DNA of 64,000 nucleotides from Microvirga sesbaniae (GCF_025460805.1 NZ_JAMXFJ010000010.1:124001-188000); one strand, 5' to 3'; counted from the first letter of the stretch, positions 17,767 through 26,883 are shown. Made by a program: numbers and translations. Notes: generated from the sequence alone by a model not told the origin.

Positions 17767-17786
17767 GACAAAGCAGGATACTGCCG

Positions 17787-18200
17787 ATGACATCACCAAT
17801 TCCTCGCTCTAGCCGGATTGAGGTACGCAACCCGATCCTGGCGCTTCCTGCCTTTAAGGCAGTCTACAGCCTCCCCGACGATACAAAACTCGTCCTGGCG
17901 AGCCTCCTGGATAACCTCTCAAAGGACGCGGAAGCCAAAGCCCAGACCTCTTGGCTCAAAAAGAAAGGGCCTATGGCGGCATATTGGAAAGCCTGTGCCG
18001 TCTACGCCAAACATATCGCACGGGCCATCAGGAAGTCCTGCCGCGCCGGCGACGTCCACAGTTCGCCAAATAGTGAGAAACTGACCCCAGAAAATGAGAA
18101 ACTTCTCAAAGATAATAAGAAGTCTGGGGCATCGATCAGCAAAAAACACTCCTTTGAGGCTCACAATGAAAACCAAGTCGATCCCGCCCGTGCAGCTTAA
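17787..18200 (+). CDS. Small basic hypothetical protein
   Basis: 137 residues from ATG 17787, 20 nt after the preceding gene. It is Lys/Ala-rich and helical (KDAEAKAQTSWLKKKG..AAYWKACAVYAKHIARAIRK). No signal peptide. No family recognised. Probably co-transcribed with the clamp-peptide gene. Confidence 0.6.
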   Translation: MTSPIPRSSRIEVRNPILALPAFKAVYSLPDDTKLVLASLLDNLSKDAEAKAQTSWLKKKGPMAAYWKACAVYAKHIARAIRKSCRAGDVHSSPNSEKLTPENEKLLKDNKKSGASISKKHSFEAHNENQVDPARAA

Positions 18201-18257
18201 TTTCCGCGATGAGGCCTACGGATTACTCTGGCGCCCGTCGCGTTTCGCTTCGGCTAC

Positions 18258-18500
18258 ATGGGTGAGTTTTCTGAAACCCGTCGCAATAAGATTCAAGCGA
18301 AGGTCCGCAAGCACGGGTTCTCGTATAATCACCACCGGGAGGCGTGGGTGAAAGAGGATGTCGCGGACCCTGCTGCAGAAGCCCAGAGACTTGTCACGGC
18401 TCTCGCAAGTGCCGGATTCGTTGTAGAAACAAACCAGTTTTTTGCTGGATTGACCACAATAAGGCAGCCTCCCGCTCAGGATCTGGCAATCCCGGCCTAA
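18258..18500 (+). CDS. Small hypothetical protein, 5' end unclear (possible frameshift)
   Basis: 80 residues from ATG 18258. The frame stays open upstream to about 18213 and reads as good protein (APVAFRFGYMGEF), but offers only ATT/CTG starts. A different frame has an ATG at 18166 (MKTKSIPPVQLNF...) overlapping the previous gene. A -1 shift near 18230 would join the two into a ~110-residue protein. Either an unusual start or a frameshift is likely. Function unknown. Confidence 0.45.
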   Translation: MGEFSETRRNKIQAKVRKHGFSYNHHREAWVKEDVADPAAEAQRLVTALASAGFVVETNQFFAGLTTIRQPPAQDLAIPA

Positions 18501-18541
18501 AAGCTCAAACGAGCCGCGGCGCAGGCTGATTCATTGCATTT

Positions 18542-18548
18542 TAATTCG
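18542..18548 (+). promoter_or_regulatory. TAATTCG element
   Basis: TTTTAATTCGGTTTGC, 40 nt before the start codon at 18588 and oriented toward it. It resembles the copy at 3295 over 11 bases (TAATTCGGTTTGC). Confidence 0.45.
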
Positions 18549-18587
18549 GTTTGCGTTATTCATAACTCGCCAATAGGAGCGCAGATT

Positions 18588-18968
18588 ATGGATTTAGCTA
18601 TGGTCACCAAACCGAAGCATCTGGAAGCCGCCCAGATCGCGTTGCTTCAGCAAAATCAGCAGACGCTCCAGGCCGCCCAGTTCGCCCACCGGTCCGCCCT
18701 TAATGCCGTCGCCGCCCGGACGCCCTTCGGACGCGACATGCTCCGGCATCTGGCAGCCGGAAAAACGATCGAGCAGGCTTTTGGGCTGGCGGCTACCCAC
18801 TATGCCAAGCTTCATGCCCGTGAAGGCCTTGGCCGGGTGTGCAACTCGATCTCGCAATTTGCCAAGGATCTCGGCCTCTCCTTTCCGAGGAACAAGATGG
18901 AGAACCTTGCCCGTAACGTGAAGACGGTCGTCGAACGGGAGCGGGAGGCTGGACGCCAGCTGAACTAA
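18588..18968 (+). CDS. Small helical hypothetical protein
   Basis: 126 residues from ATG 18588 with AGGAG upstream. It is Ala/Gln/Lys-rich and all-helical, without signal peptide (PKHLEAAQIALLQQNQQTLQAA; later SISQFAKDLGLSFPRNKM). It stands alone behind a TAATTCG element. No family recognised; a DNA- or RNA-associated role would fit its charge but is a guess. Confidence 0.65.
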   Translation: MDLAMVTKPKHLEAAQIALLQQNQQTLQAAQFAHRSALNAVAARTPFGRDMLRHLAAGKTIEQAFGLAATHYAKLHAREGLGRVCNSISQFAKDLGLSFPRNKMENLARNVKTVVEREREAGRQLN

Positions 18969-19036
18969 GGCCTTCCGCCCTTTTCTTAGTCCAGATCACC
19001 CTTGTACTTTCCAGATATCCCGGTCGCAGACAGAGA

Positions 19037-19114
19037 ATGTCCAAACTGCTCCCACTCCTCGTCGCCCTCACGATGGCAGCAGGATCTGGATATCTGGTGT
19101 TCTTCCGTTCATAG
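19037..19114 (+). CDS. Possible 25-residue membrane peptide
   Basis: ATG 19037 opens a short frame of almost one hydrophobic helix (LLPLLVALTMAAGSGYLVFF) ending RS. The ribosome-binding site is weak (AGAGA). It may be the first gene of a pair with the 38-residue membrane peptide that follows 13 nt later. Low confidence. Confidence 0.3.
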   Translation: MSKLLPLLVALTMAAGSGYLVFFRS

Positions 19115-19127
19115 GCGGAGATCTCAA

Positions 19128-19244
19128 ATGCTCCTTGAATCTTGCCTCTTAGGCCTTTCCGTCGGTTTCGCTCTTTGGGTCACACACAGGGCTGTCCGGC
19201 CACCGCGCCAATTGCAGCCGGTGCGGATCACCCGACACCAATAA
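19128..19244 (+). CDS. Possible 38-residue membrane peptide
   Basis: ATG 19128 is preceded by GGAG at a good distance. The product begins with a hydrophobic helix (LLGLSVGFALWV) and ends in a basic tail. A strong terminator lies 60 nt after the stop, which supports an expressed short transcript here. Confidence 0.4.
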   Translation: MLLESCLLGLSVGFALWVTHRAVRPPRQLQPVRITRHQ

Positions 19245-19303
19245 CCCAAGAGATCCGATAACGCTGGCGACATTTCATAGCCCCCAACCAATGTCCCGCG
19301 TAG

Positions 19304-19338
19304 GAAAGGCCGCTCCTCACTGAGCGGCCTTTCTTTTT
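19304..19338 (+). terminator. Rho-independent terminator
   Basis: A 12-bp perfect stem (GAAAGGCCGCTC/GAGCGGCCTTTC), loop CTCACT, then T-run. Confidence 0.85.
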
Positions 19339-19375
19339 GATGTCTTGGCCTCGCTACTACCCAGCGGGCGAAATC

Positions 19376-19382
19376 CGAATTA
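19376..19382 (-). promoter_or_regulatory. TAATTCG element, minus orientation
   Basis: CGAATTA on the plus strand, 35 nt before the start at 19417 but pointing away from it. It matches the copy at 38505 over TTTTAATTCGG.TT.CGCCCG. This is one of two copies whose orientation does not match a neighbour gene. Confidence 0.3.
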
Positions 19383-19416
19383 AAAGTGGTGACAACGACA
19401 GAGCTTTTGCGAATCC

Positions 19417-19941
19417 ATGAAACATCTCCTGCTGCTTATCTACGCGGCCCCTCTCGTCATCGTCTGGCTTTGCCTTCGCATCATGGGCATCGGCTCGATA
19501 CGGTTTCTCAAAATTCGCCTTCGCCCCAAGGCTCCGGGGGTAAAAGCAAGCGCCCCGAAGCCAAGCGGCCGCCGTCGAGCACGATCATCATCGTCCGGCG
19601 GTGGAGGTGGAGCCATTTCCGGAAAGGGTGTAGCAGGTCTCAATGGCTTGTCCGGCTCCTCGAAGCAAAGATCCGCCTTTGCTTCTACCGCCCCAGCTGT
19701 TCAGGACCGATCCGCTGATATCATCCGAAAAGGGCTGAACACCCAGATTGCTTCGGAACGCACTCAAGCCGAGAGGCTTCGTGGAGAGCAGCGTCGGCTC
19801 CAGGAAGAGAACCTCCGCACCCAGGAAAACACCCGTCTCCAGGAGGAGGCGCGCCTCCGCGAAGAATTGGAGCGCGCCCAGGAGGAACGGCGCCGGGAAG
19901 AGGAGCGCGTGGAAGAAGAGAGAGGACGGGCGTACTCCTAA
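19417..19941 (+). CDS. Membrane protein with charged coiled-coil tail
   Basis: 174 residues. One N-terminal transmembrane helix (~4-24), a basic linker, a Ser/Gly-rich spacer (~58-80) and a strongly charged Glu/Arg coiled coil (~115-170). The tail should be cytoplasmic. No family recognised. It lies alone between two terminators. Confidence 0.6.
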   Translation: MKHLLLLIYAAPLVIVWLCLRIMGIGSIRFLKIRLRPKAPGVKASAPKPSGRRRARSSSSGGGGGAISGKGVAGLNGLSGSSKQRSAFASTAPAVQDRSADIIRKGLNTQIASERTQAERLRGEQRRLQEENLRTQENTRLQEEARLREELERAQEERRREEERVEEERGRAYS

Positions 19942-20051
19942 ACACAACAAGGCTTCGGGTGCGCACAACCTAGCGAGGCAGAAATAAGGGAGGCTTAAGA
20001 GCTGGAGCTTAAGTCTCTGTATTTAGATCAATCGAAGGCTTGGGGTATCAA

Positions 20052-20672
20052 ATGCCGAGAATACTTGAGAAAAAGTCTATCACCCTTCATTGGGGAGGCT
20101 CGTTGGGCAATTCAACGTCCCGCGGGACGGCGAGCTTCGGCACGATCACTCCTGATTACGACGTTCTTCCTGCTCAAGTGGAGAGCGCAATCGAGGAGCT
20201 CAACGACGATGACTGGGACATCAAGTCCATCACGCCTCTCACGGAAACGGCCTACTCTTCCACGATCCTTCAAAACAACGCTGACCCGCTCGGGATGGGT
20301 ATGCTCAAAGCCAATGCTGGCTCCGAGACGATCACTGGCACCTACACAGCGGGGGTGATCATCGTAGCCCAACGGTGGCGGGAAATCACGGAGGCCGAGG
20401 CAGCCGAACGACAGCGCGAGAAGGCCGCACGACGTTCGGCCGAAGATGCGATCCTTGCTGCCGAAGCCGAGGAAGCCCGGCGGAACGCAGGCCCAATTGC
20501 ATATGATCGCATCATGAGCCTGCCGATCGAGCGCAGAGGTGGCATCATGTCGAATACTTGGCTGTTCAACGGCCAAGAGTACCATACAAAAGGAATGGCC
20601 GAGGACGCCCGTCGGAACATGGCCCACAGCGCTAAAATTCAAGCAGAGCGCGACAGAGACGGAGTTGCCTAA
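20052..20672 (+). CDS. Hypothetical protein
   Basis: 206 residues from ATG 20052; a TTG 12 nt upstream is in frame. The N-terminal half looks beta-rich (ITLHWGGS, SITPLTETAYSST, TYTAGVIIVAQRW), the second half is an Ala/Glu/Arg helix (~115-150) and ends in a small globular tail. No signal peptide. No family recognised. Followed by a perfect terminator. Confidence 0.6.
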   Translation: MPRILEKKSITLHWGGSLGNSTSRGTASFGTITPDYDVLPAQVESAIEELNDDDWDIKSITPLTETAYSSTILQNNADPLGMGMLKANAGSETITGTYTAGVIIVAQRWREITEAEAAERQREKAARRSAEDAILAAEAEEARRNAGPIAYDRIMSLPIERRGGIMSNTWLFNGQEYHTKGMAEDARRNMAHSAKIQAERDRDGVA

Positions 20673-20704
20673 GCGCCTGCAACTTAGATCTCACTCTCTA
20701 AAAC

Positions 20705-20735
20705 GCGAAACACCCGCCGACGGCGGGTGTTTCGT
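20705..20735 (+). terminator. Bidirectional hairpin terminator
   Basis: CGAAACACCCGCC and GGCGGGTGTTTCG pair around a short GA-C loop. The arms carry A- and T-runs, so it can serve both the plus gene at 20052 and the minus RTX gene. Confidence 0.75.
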
Positions 20736-20770
20736 TACTTGTAGCTTGCCAGAAGTCTCGCAGACGAGAC

Positions 20771-21661
20771 TCAGAGGATGAAGTACGACTTCGCTAAGCT
20801 GATCGCGTCATCAAGGTGGATCGAAAAATCCGCCTGGCCGTCGCCATCCACGTCTCCGTAGATGTAGGTATCTGAAGCGGCTCTATCGAACCGCAGTTCT
20901 CCGGCCTTGTTGCTGAAGGCATTACTGCCAATAAAGCTGAAGGCTTGGTTTCCTTCGCTGGTGAGGTCGGCGTCGATGGCTCTCAGATCGATACGGTCCT
21001 TCTGAGACTTGGAAAAGTCAAAGATTGTGTCCCGGCCGCCGCTGTCGACGGTCGAGTCCGTGATAGACTTGAACACGAACGCGTCCTTCCCGGCTCCGCC
21101 ATACAGCCGGTCGCTCCCTCCGGAACCCGTAATTATGTCATTCCCTGCGCCGCCATTGATCTTGTCGCGGCCGTTCCCACCGGACAGACGATTGGCGGCA
21201 GACGTTCCGGTGATAGCGAACCCGAGCTCAATCGCGATTGTGTCTCCGTCGTCAAAGGCCAGACCGTCAGCGTTCACATAGAGCGCATTCTTCGTGAAGC
21301 TGACGTTCTTTCTGGTAATCTCCAGCGAGGTATCCGCCGCGACAATGTCGACTGCATAGAGCGACTTGCTCTTACCGTTGCCAAGCGCATCGAACTTCAG
21401 GCCGTATCCGTTGAACCCGCCCCTATCAGGCACGTCTGTAAAGGTACCAGAATAGCCGCTGATGACCTTGTAGCTGAAGCGACTTCCAGAAATATCGAAT
21501 TGGGCTGGGACGACATTATATATGCTCCCATTCAATTCGTAGAACTTCGAATTGTTGAATTCGATCTTCCCGGCAGAGATCTTGGTAGTCGCCGGCTTGG
21601 TGATCGGGTTGTCGCGCTCCGGCGAGTAAACGGTCAGCTGTACTTTTGTTCCATTAAGCAT
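20771..21661 (-). CDS. RTX calcium-binding protein, probably secreted by a type I system
   Basis: 296 residues. A beta-rich N-terminal part of ~155 residues is followed by glycine-rich RTX nonapeptide repeats at ~160-195 (GGNGRDKI, GGAGNDII, GSGGSDRL, GGAGKDAF). Then comes a serralysin-type C-terminal region with DTIFDFSKSQKDRIDL and a terminal hydrophobic tail. No N-terminal signal peptide, as expected for type I substrates. No HlyB/HlyD genes are in the window, so export would need transporters elsewhere. No protease HExxH motif is present, so its function is unknown (matrix or adhesion is possible). Confidence 0.8.
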   Translation of the reverse strand: MLNGTKVQLTVYSPERDNPITKPATTKISAGKIEFNNSKFYELNGSIYNVVPAQFDISGSRFSYKVISGYSGTFTDVPDRGGFNGYGLKFDALGNGKSKSLYAVDIVAADTSLEITRKNVSFTKNALYVNADGLAFDDGDTIAIELGFAITGTSAANRLSGGNGRDKINGGAGNDIITGSGGSDRLYGGAGKDAFVFKSITDSTVDSGGRDTIFDFSKSQKDRIDLRAIDADLTSEGNQAFSFIGSNAFSNKAGELRFDRAASDTYIYGDVDGDGQADFSIHLDDAISLAKSYFIL

Positions 21662-21784
21662 CTTCAGCCCCTAGGCACGCTTGTGATTAGCCCCCCTGCC
21701 CAGATAGCTGAAATCCAGTCTGTTCTCAATGAGATTTGGCTGATGCAGCAGGCCACACAATCAAACCCCAAAAGGTAAATCGTC

Positions 21785-22072
21785 ATGCGCAGCGGTCTCA
21801 CTCGTGTCGAACACCAGCCCATCCCTGACGCCGATGCCGTCACTGCACTCGCACGCATTCTCACCGCGATGAATGGCCCTTCCCCATCAACGTGCGACAC
21901 TACAGATGCACCCGAAGGAGAGGACGAGGAGGATCTCGGATACCAAATCGCAGCGAACGCCATTCTTGACCAGCTCGCAGCGAAAGGATTTGTGATTTCA
22001 CGGTCCGTTAAGGACACGACCCTCGGCCCAAAAGTTCGTGATACGGCAGTAGCGCGGTTCAGCCTTTTGTAA
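21785..22072 (+). CDS. Small acidic hypothetical protein
   Basis: 95 residues from ATG 21785 with AAAGG upstream. It is acidic in the middle (EGEDEEDLG) and ends in a small helical module. No signal peptide. No family recognised. It precedes the site-2 protease gene by 120 nt. Confidence 0.55.
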   Translation: MRSGLTRVEHQPIPDADAVTALARILTAMNGPSPSTCDTTDAPEGEDEEDLGYQIAANAILDQLAAKGFVISRSVKDTTLGPKVRDTAVARFSLL

Positions 22073-22192
22073 CCGTCCGATCCCAATCACGACTTTTCTT
22101 TCGGCATTCAGCAAGACCCGATCCGTTTTTAGCTGCCATTCCGGCGCGAGCCGCATTAAAAAGCGGAAGCGCGAAATAGGAATTCTCGAATC

Positions 22193-23345
22193 ATGGCTGC
22201 CTTTTTCGATTCAATATACTCACTGGTGCTCGCCCTTCCGTTGACCCTTGCCGCCTTCATCTTCGTGCTTGGCGTCGTGATTGCCGTCCACGAAGCAGGG
22301 CATCTATTCACGGGCCGGGCATTTGGCATCAAGGCCGAGGTCTTCTCGCTCGGGTTCGGCAAGTGCCTATGGGCAAGAACTGACCGGAAAGGGACGGAGT
22401 GGCGGATCTGCCTGGTACCCCTCGGCGGCTACGTCAAGTTCGCAGGCGACAAGAACGCCGCCAGCCAGGTGTCTCACGAGGCAGTGGCCACTATGACCGA
22501 GTCCGAGAAACGGGCTACTTTCTTTCACGCCTCTCTTCGTGCCCGTGCCTGCACCATTGCGGCCGGTCCACTCACAAACATTGCTCTCGCGATCCTCGCC
22601 TTCGGGGCGATCGCATACATCCAAGGAGCGCCTACGCTGAAGGGGCAAGTCGGCAGCCAATCCAGGAACCCCTGCAGAGAGATCCGGTATCAAGCCGGGA
22701 GACATCGTAACAGCCGTCAACGGGGCGCCTACGCCGGCCGCAGAGGACATCATCGCTGCCGTCCAACAGAACCGCGATACTCCAATGGTGATGACGATCC
22801 GGCGCGGGTCGGAAACCCTGGATGTCGCTGTTACGGCCGTTCTCAAGACCAAGCGAAACGCCGATGGATCGGAAACCGAAACCTATCCCGTCGTAGGGTT
22901 CAGCTTTGCTACAAGCCCGGACAATGTATTCCATGTCCCGATGAGCATTGGCGATGCCGTCCTCCATGGCTTCACCATGACCTATCGGGTAGCCGAAGTT
23001 ACAGCCGTGTCTCTGAAGCGGATGGTTACCGGCGAGGACGGGATCGAGAACCTTTCTGGCCCGGTCAGGCTGGCGGCGGTCTCAGGCACCTATGCTGAGG
23101 ATCACGGAATCGAGGGGCTCGTTCTGCTCATTGGCTTCGTGTCCGTATCAATTGGCTTCATGAATCTTCTGCCGATTCCGGTCCTGGACGGTGGGCATCT
23201 TGCCATGTTTGGGTACGAAGCAATCGCGAGGAAGCGGCCAAACAAGAAGGTCGAACAGTTCAGTTATGGCGTCGGGTTGGCCTTCGTCTTGTCACTGATG
23301 ATCTTTGCGACCTTGAACGATGTCGCTCACCTGTTCTTCAGGTAG
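22193..23345 (+). pseudogene. Site-2 protease (M50/RseP-like), frameshifted
   Basis: The first frame (from 22193) carries a transmembrane segment, the zinc motif HEAGH (~33-37) and LVPLGGYVKF. Near 22655 the frame breaks. A second frame, open from before 22655 to 23345, carries the PDZ core (NPGTPAERSGIKPGDIVTAVNG) and the second metal motif NLLPIPVLDGGH. Removing A22655 restores one ~383-residue protein of ordinary length. RseP-type enzymes cut anti-sigma factors in the inner membrane. The break may be a real mutation or a sequencing error; no slippery heptamer is seen. Confidence 0.8.
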
Positions 23346-23355
23346 GAGTCCTCCG

Positions 23356-23559
23356 ATGGATCCTAACGCAACATTCGTCGCGGCCTGTCGATCAGGCGAC
23401 GCTGCCCTAAGCGAGATCGATCGCTGGGTCGAACGATGGCATACCGGCTCAAATGATCATGAGCTCCATGAGTTCCTTGGACTGTCCATCGAAGAGTACA
23501 TTCGGTGGGTGAAAGAGCCGGACTCGATCGATGCTATCATCTGGCCTAAGCACGGATAA
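23356..23559 (+). CDS. Small conserved-looking hypothetical protein
   Basis: 67 residues from ATG 23356 with TAGGAG upstream, 10 nt after the protease stop. It ends in a compact helical motif (HEFLGLSIEEYIRWVKEPDSIDAIIWPKHG) that looks like a short standard fold seen in many phage and plasmid small proteins. Function unknown. Confidence 0.6.
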   Translation: MDPNATFVAACRSGDAALSEIDRWVERWHTGSNDHELHEFLGLSIEEYIRWVKEPDSIDAIIWPKHG

Positions 23560-23731
23560 CTGAATTAGACGGAGTGAGGGCTTGAGAGGTTGTGGTCTCG
23601 CCCTCCTCGGCTCTTCAGGCACTCGCGCAACGCCGGCGTCGTCTAGTGCCATCAGGCAGGTCGCCTGCCACCTCATGACACCACCTCCGAGAAGCTGCTC
23701 GCCATGATCCCATGACAAGGGAGGACCACCC

Positions 23732-24031
23732 ATGCCTGACAACAAGGCTCTACTCGAAGCCATTGATGTCCTGAAAGACGCTGCATCGGGTTATGCTAAC
23801 GCCACAAAGGTCGAAAAGGCCTCAGATGGCCTCCTTGACATTCTTCTGACCGACCGAGCACTCCCGGCAAAAGTTCGCCTGTACCTGGAGATCCAGGAGA
23901 TACGCAGAGGCTTCCACGATCAAGCCCGTATCCGTGGGCTGTTGGCCCTATTCGGCCGGCTCAACGATCCGATCCCGCGACGACGCCGATTGCGATCGCG
24001 CAGCCGCAAGAGGCCAGATCCCAGACGATAA
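23732..24031 (+). CDS. Small hypothetical protein with basic tail
   Basis: 99 residues, with GGGAGG before the ATG. Helical body and an Arg-rich C-terminus (RRRRLRSRSRKRP) suggestive of nucleic-acid contact. The 170-bp gap upstream shows no RNA gene. Function unknown. Confidence 0.5.
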   Translation: MPDNKALLEAIDVLKDAASGYANATKVEKASDGLLDILLTDRALPAKVRLYLEIQEIRRGFHDQARIRGLLALFGRLNDPIPRRRRLRSRSRKRPDPRR

Positions 24032-24111
24032 AACTCAAATCAAAATCGCTCTGGTAAAAGCTGTTCGGGCTTGTCAGCCCGGCCCATTTCGAACGGGGAT
24101 ATGCATCGAGA

Positions 24112-24909
24112 ATGAGTAAGAGCCCTCGTGGTGGTACTGCGGTGATGGCCCACCGCCTCGGCCAAGACGCCGACCACGCCCTACCCGACGCGGAACAATG
24201 GAGGAAGCTCGACCTCTTCCCGACGCCGCCGTGGGGAACAAGAGCCCTTTTCAAATACGTGATGCCCGCGCTTCAGCTCCCGCCGCGCATAAGAACCGTA
24301 TGGGAGCCGGCCGCGGGATTTGGCCATATGAGTACCCCGCTTGCCGAATTCTCGCAGATGACGCTGGCCACGGACATTTTCCCCTATGGTCCGCACCTCG
24401 ACGCCCAGATCGATTTCACAAAGGCTGATCCGAACACAGCACTGGTCGATTGGGTGATTACCAATCCGCCCTTCGATCACGCCTACGAATTCCTTGAGCA
24501 GGCGCTGCGGACCGCCCGAAAGGGAGTAGCCTTCCTCGTCCGCCTCGCATGGCTGGAAAGTCAGGGGCGATATAACAGCCTGTGGACGCAGACCCCTCCT
24601 TCTGTTGTCGCAGTTTTCACCGAGCGGCTTCCAATGTGCCTTGGAGGCTGGGATCCAAAACTCTCTACTGCGACAGCCTACGCCTGGTACGTTTGGACGC
24701 GAGATGACCAGGGCCAATGGCCGCGCGTGCAGACTCAGCCATTCTTCATCACGACGTTCCTCATCCCGCCGGGTTGCAAGGAAAGCCTGACGTTGCCGAC
24801 AGACGTTGTGCTTGCCGAACGGTTTGTGCCCGGATGGATCTCCCCTTCAGAACGCAAACGGCAAGAAAAGCTCCAGAAGCAAGCAATACGGTTAATTGCT
24901 GCGGAGTGA
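24112..24909 (+). CDS. Phage-type DNA N6-adenine methyltransferase
   Basis: 265 residues. SAM motif I is WEPAAGFGHM (~65-74), followed by an acidic TDIF strand end, and catalytic motif IV NPPF (~122-125) with VDWVITNPPFDHAYEFLEQAL. This I-before-IV order without a large recognition domain fits the gamma-like, phage-borne DNA methylases. It probably modifies adenine; the site is unknown. No restriction partner adjoins it. Its weak leader follows the small basic gene by 80 nt. Confidence 0.8.
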   Translation: MSKSPRGGTAVMAHRLGQDADHALPDAEQWRKLDLFPTPPWGTRALFKYVMPALQLPPRIRTVWEPAAGFGHMSTPLAEFSQMTLATDIFPYGPHLDAQIDFTKADPNTALVDWVITNPPFDHAYEFLEQALRTARKGVAFLVRLAWLESQGRYNSLWTQTPPSVVAVFTERLPMCLGGWDPKLSTATAYAWYVWTRDDQGQWPRVQTQPFFITTFLIPPGCKESLTLPTDVVLAERFVPGWISPSERKRQEKLQKQAIRLIAAE

Positions 24910-25083
24910 TCTCGTTAACCAAACAATGAATCCAGCAATAGAAGGCAGTTGATAGTCTGCCGCGGCGATAGATTGCGCGGAGTAAACGGGGGATAATGTG
25001 CCTTAGAAACTGTAGTCAACGTGTGAACAACTTTCGATCTGGACCGGTGATCTGAAACAGGGACTAATCCCCAGGAGCATCAC

Positions 25084-25734
25084 ATGATCGGACGTCTCGC
25101 GAGCCGCCGTATGTCACTTGAAGCGACCCTCTCCGTGATCGGGACTGCCGGTCGCAAAGATGATGCCGCCCGCATGTCCGGGTATCTCTACGAGCTCATG
25201 ATGCGGGAAACATTTCGGGCCATAAACGACTTCGACATCCGGCATGGAATTTCCGGTGGCGCAGCCTGGGCCGATCACTGCGCGGTCACTTCGTTTCTGC
25301 AGGGCGCGCTCGAAAGCCTTACGCTCTATATCCCGGCCGAGTTCGACGGTCGCCGCTTCATCCCGGATGCCAGCATCCAGTTCAATCCGGGAAAGACGTC
25401 GAACTACTATCATGAGATCTTTTCCCGCACGTTGAACCGCGACACGCTTCGGGACTTGGCGGTGGCGCAGGAGCGGGGCGCCCGCTTCATCGTGAACCCC
25501 GGCTTTAAGAATCGGAACAGCGACGTCGCGAGATCCACCGCGATGCTCTGCTTCACCTTTGGCACATCGGCAGCCGCTGCCGTCGATTTCCGCCCCGGCG
25601 ATGCTGGGTTCAGCGATAGCCGCGCTGGCGGCGTGAAGGACGGCGGTTCCGCCGATACCTGGACGAAGGCCACGTCGCAGTCCGTGAAACGCCACGTCAA
25701 CCTGTTCAGGTTGGCGCAGGCCCTTGTTGCGTAA
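25084..25734 (+). CDS. Hypothetical protein
   Basis: 216 residues with AGGAG before the ATG. A soluble alpha/beta protein with an N-terminal helical block and a Ser/Ala/Gly-rich C-terminus. No recognised motif. Two nucleotides separate it from the next gene, so they form an operon with the XF1762-like gene. Confidence 0.6.
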   Translation: MIGRLASRRMSLEATLSVIGTAGRKDDAARMSGYLYELMMRETFRAINDFDIRHGISGGAAWADHCAVTSFLQGALESLTLYIPAEFDGRRFIPDASIQFNPGKTSNYYHEIFSRTLNRDTLRDLAVAQERGARFIVNPGFKNRNSDVARSTAMLCFTFGTSAAAAVDFRPGDAGFSDSRAGGVKDGGSADTWTKATSQSVKRHVNLFRLAQALVA

Positions 25735-25736
25735 AT

Positions 25737-26207
25737 ATGAGTGAGAATTTCGCTATGACACAATCAGCCGATTGGACCATCTTCCGACGCCCGATGTGGG
25801 AAAACGAGACCATGCATGTCTTGTGGTACCGGGGCGAATCCCGCATCGCGATCTCAGAAGAGGAGAAAGCGCCGGGGAACAGTCTGTTGGCCAATGTGAT
25901 CGTCGACCGACTCAACTCAGGAGCTGAGATCGACGAGTATCATGAGAGCGGAGACTGGATCATTGACCGCCCGGTGGGCACAGATCCTGACGACAACGGT
26001 GTCCTGATCCTGGACATCGACGGCGATGTCCGGATCGAAATTCTCGACTCAGAAGACGGAGAAGACAACGTGCGGCTCGCCATGCAAGTCGCGATGATTC
26101 TGAATACAACCGACTTCTCCAACCTGGCCTCTATCCCTCTCGTCCGCATCCCACCAACAGTACCCTCTCCCTTTGGCGAAACGCTTCCAATTCGAAATCA
26201 CGGATAA
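25737..26207 (+). CDS. Acidic hypothetical protein
   Basis: 156 residues from ATG 25737; an internal ATG at 25755 is also possible. It is strongly acidic (DIDGDVRIEILDSEDGEDN), without signal peptide. Its 3' end overlaps the next gene by 35 nt. No family recognised. Acidity could mean a DNA mimic or an inhibitor, but nothing proves this. Confidence 0.55.
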   Translation: MSENFAMTQSADWTIFRRPMWENETMHVLWYRGESRIAISEEEKAPGNSLLANVIVDRLNSGAEIDEYHESGDWIIDRPVGTDPDDNGVLILDIDGDVRIEILDSEDGEDNVRLAMQVAMILNTTDFSNLASIPLVRIPPTVPSPFGETLPIRNHG

Positions 26208-26883
26208 GGCTACGGCGAATGCCGTGGTTAGGCAGCTACACCGGCATTCGTCCGAGATTGGCGTGTCGGTGCGGCAGGTCCTTATCCGGGACAGAAATTC
26301 CCAAGAGATTCTCGGCGTGGGCATCTTAGGCCGCCCTGTCTCCCAAATCCTCGACGATGGTCTGACCCTCGAAGTCAGTCGGACAGCGACGGACGGTACG
26401 CCGCACGCCTGCTCGGCGATCCTCGGGGCTCTGGCTCGTGAAGCGCAATCGATCAGGATTCGAGGTCATGCGGTTTACCGCCTAACGACCTATACCCGCA
26501 TATCCGAGACGGGAGCCTCACTTCGGGCAGCTGGCTGGCGACTGGACATTCAGCACCACTCGCGGTTCGTTCGCCACGGGCTTGGGGTCAAACGGACGAT
26601 CGTCCCCATCGAGCCTAAATCTTGGGCGCACAAGTCACGTTCCCGTCCCGCGCGACCTCTCGGTGAGCCCCGCCTACGATGGATCAAGCTTCTCCCGACG
26701 GCTCACAATGACAACGCCGCTTTCGAAATGGGACGTGCGGCGGCTTCTGCCCGAGCAAAGATCTCAGCCAATCCGTTCTCGTTCCCGGTTCTGCGAAACG
26801 ACGGCGTATCCCAAGTTGACTTCATCGGCGCCGATCTTTGGGAAATCTGGCGGGAAGGCTACCGGATGATTGCGTCGCCTTAA
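26173..26883 (+). CDS. XF1762-family protein (GNAT-like, related to phage Mu Mom)
   Basis: 236 residues from TTG 26173, inside the end of the preceding gene; no upstream ATG exists in this frame. Residues ~17-125 match the XF1762 pattern: QLHRHS near the start, GVGILGRPVSQILDDGLTLE, VSRTATDGTPHACSAILGA, LTTYT, and ETGASLRAAGW. XF1762 proteins are phage and plasmid members of the GNAT-like fold, and Mom modifies adenine in phage DNA against restriction. The family activity here is inferred. The C-terminal ~100 residues are an additional unrecognised region. Confidence 0.75.
   Translation: MAKRFQFEITDKATANAVVRQLHRHSSEIGVSVRQVLIRDRNSQEILGVGILGRPVSQILDDGLTLEVSRTATDGTPHACSAILGALAREAQSIRIRGHAVYRLTTYTRISETGASLRAAGWRLDIQHHSRFVRHGLGVKRTIVPIEPKSWAHKSRSRPARPLGEPRLRWIKLLPTAHNDNAAFEMGRAAASARAKISANPFSFPVLRNDGVSQVDFIGADLWEIWREGYRMIASP

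Noticed and set aside
23570-23731. Possible tRNA or small RNA between two small genes
   Set aside because: No cloverleaf or terminator can be drawn.
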